Program-made: the position numbers and the translations under genes
Notes under the pieces: generated by a model
What the model was told of the DNA's origin: nothing
Seen by the model: only the letters and a program-made list of their open reading frames with translations
The model's database searches: none
In this document: piece after piece, positions 63,625-64,000 of the stretch
Numbering within the stretch: position 1 is the first letter of the stretch
Layout: every line of letters begins with the position of its first letter
Assembly (NCBI RefSeq): GCF_014489635.1
Contig: NZ_CP060828.1
Coordinates: 7,028,001 to 7,092,000, forward strand
Source: Streptomyces roseirectus
Lineage (GTDB): Bacteria; Actinomycetota; Actinomycetes; Streptomycetales; Streptomycetaceae
DNA length: 64,000 nt
Reading direction: 5' to 3'

Positions 63625-64000
63625 ATGACCGACAACTCCGCACGTCTCGACCACGTCGTCCTCTGGGTGCAGGACCCCGTCGCCGCCGCGGGCTTCTACG
63701 CGCGGGCGGTCGGCCTGGAACCCGTACGGCTCCCCGAGTTCACCGCCGGCGAGGTCCCGTTCCCCTCCGTACGGGTCAACGACGAAACCCTCCTGGACCT
63801 GATGCCCCTCACCCTGGCGCCGCGGATGCGCATGCTCCCCGACTCCGCCGCGAGCGCCGGCCACCCCGCCAACCACGTCTGCCTCGCCCTGCCGGAAGCC
63901 GCCTACGACGCGTTGCGCGCCCGTCTGGAAGACCTCGACGTCCCCGTCTCCGAGGTCGCCCACGGTTCCTTCGGGGCCCGCGGGAAGGCGCCCCGCAGCT
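63625..64000 (+). CDS. VOC-family (glyoxalase-like) protein, truncated by the window end
   Basis: 125 residues are visible, starting TDNSARLDHVVLWVQDPVAAAGFY, then ETLLDLMPL and GHPANHVCLALPEAAYDALR: the paired beta-alpha-beta-beta-beta modules and metal-ligand His/Glu positions of the vicinal oxygen chelate fold. Ring-cleavage, glyoxalase or resistance functions all occur in this fold and cannot be told apart here. The stop codon lies beyond 64000. Confidence 0.8.
   Translation, partial: MTDNSARLDHVVLWVQDPVAAAGFYARAVGLEPVRLPEFTAGEVPFPSVRVNDETLLDLMPLTLAPRMRMLPDSAASAGHPANHVCLALPEAAYDALRARLEDLDVPVSEVAHGSFGARGKAPRS

Overview
The window looks like a chromosomal segment of Streptomyces or a very close relative. 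It has very high G+C, codons ending in G or C, many GTG starts, and actinomycete-typical families such as an ANTAR regulator, an SPW_0924-type micro-protein, a DUF3068 protein, a DUF397 / HTH-DUF5753 / RsbW-like set, a HrpB helicase and a FUSC protein. No phage, transposase, CRISPR array or rRNA was seen.

Layout. 1-65 is the 5' part of a tRNA on the minus strand. 165-866 holds an ANTAR response regulator. 831-6832 holds a small membrane protein and a five-gene branched-chain amino-acid ABC importer (livK-H-M-G-F, minus). 7256-10171 is a thioesterase plus molybdopterin oxidoreductase pair. 10726-25793 is core: polA, a DUF4184 membrane protein, a secreted lytic transglycosylase, a DUF3068 protein, hrpB with a methyltransferase, rpsA, a PAC2 protein, coaE and a TPR protein. 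26071-30083 carries small metabolic genes (acyltransferase-like, methyltransferase, family 5 uracil-DNA glycosylase, proline iminopeptidase). 30337-33897 is a GntR-controlled NCS1 permease / hydantoin racemase unit and a RidA protein. 34021-40640 is an unusual accessory block. 40684-50847 has a nucleotidyltransferase, a FUSC protein, a nuclease-like protein, an amidohydrolase, DUF899 and an ABC exporter. 49361-52285 is the RsbW-like / HTH / DUF397 regulatory set. 52483-64000 has a MocR regulator with an AhpD-like target, a lone GltD, a DUF1772 protein, a broken NAD(P)-binding gene, a uridine-kinase-like protein, CBS, CorA, a methyltransferase, pseudouridine catabolism genes (PfkB kinase, psuG) and a truncated VOC protein.

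The part most worth attention is 34314-40640. A 1,208-codon UPF1/DNA2-like helicase gene has lost the Walker A lysine, the Walker B glutamate and key residues of two other helicase motifs, yet its reading frame is intact. Next to it lies a small gene whose main domain (signature WHPRLxAYE) recurs at the C-terminus of a divergent TIR-NB-ARC protein only 37 bp away. Together they resemble an immune or conflict module that I do not recognise. The small gene also contains a nine-G tract where a one-base change would move its stop codon to just before a terminator hairpin.

A second theme is strand-biased, G-rich low-complexity DNA: spacers at 25806-26070, 27394-27527, 33344-33495 and 62145-62612, a Gly-rich insertion inside HrpB, and the C-terminal tail of the acyltransferase-like protein. 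A third is frequent putative leaderless promoters, with a TAnnnT-like hexamer about 6-8 nt before the start codon, in front of polA, coaE, the TIR gene, the nucleotidyltransferase, the amidohydrolase and the MocR/AhpD pair.
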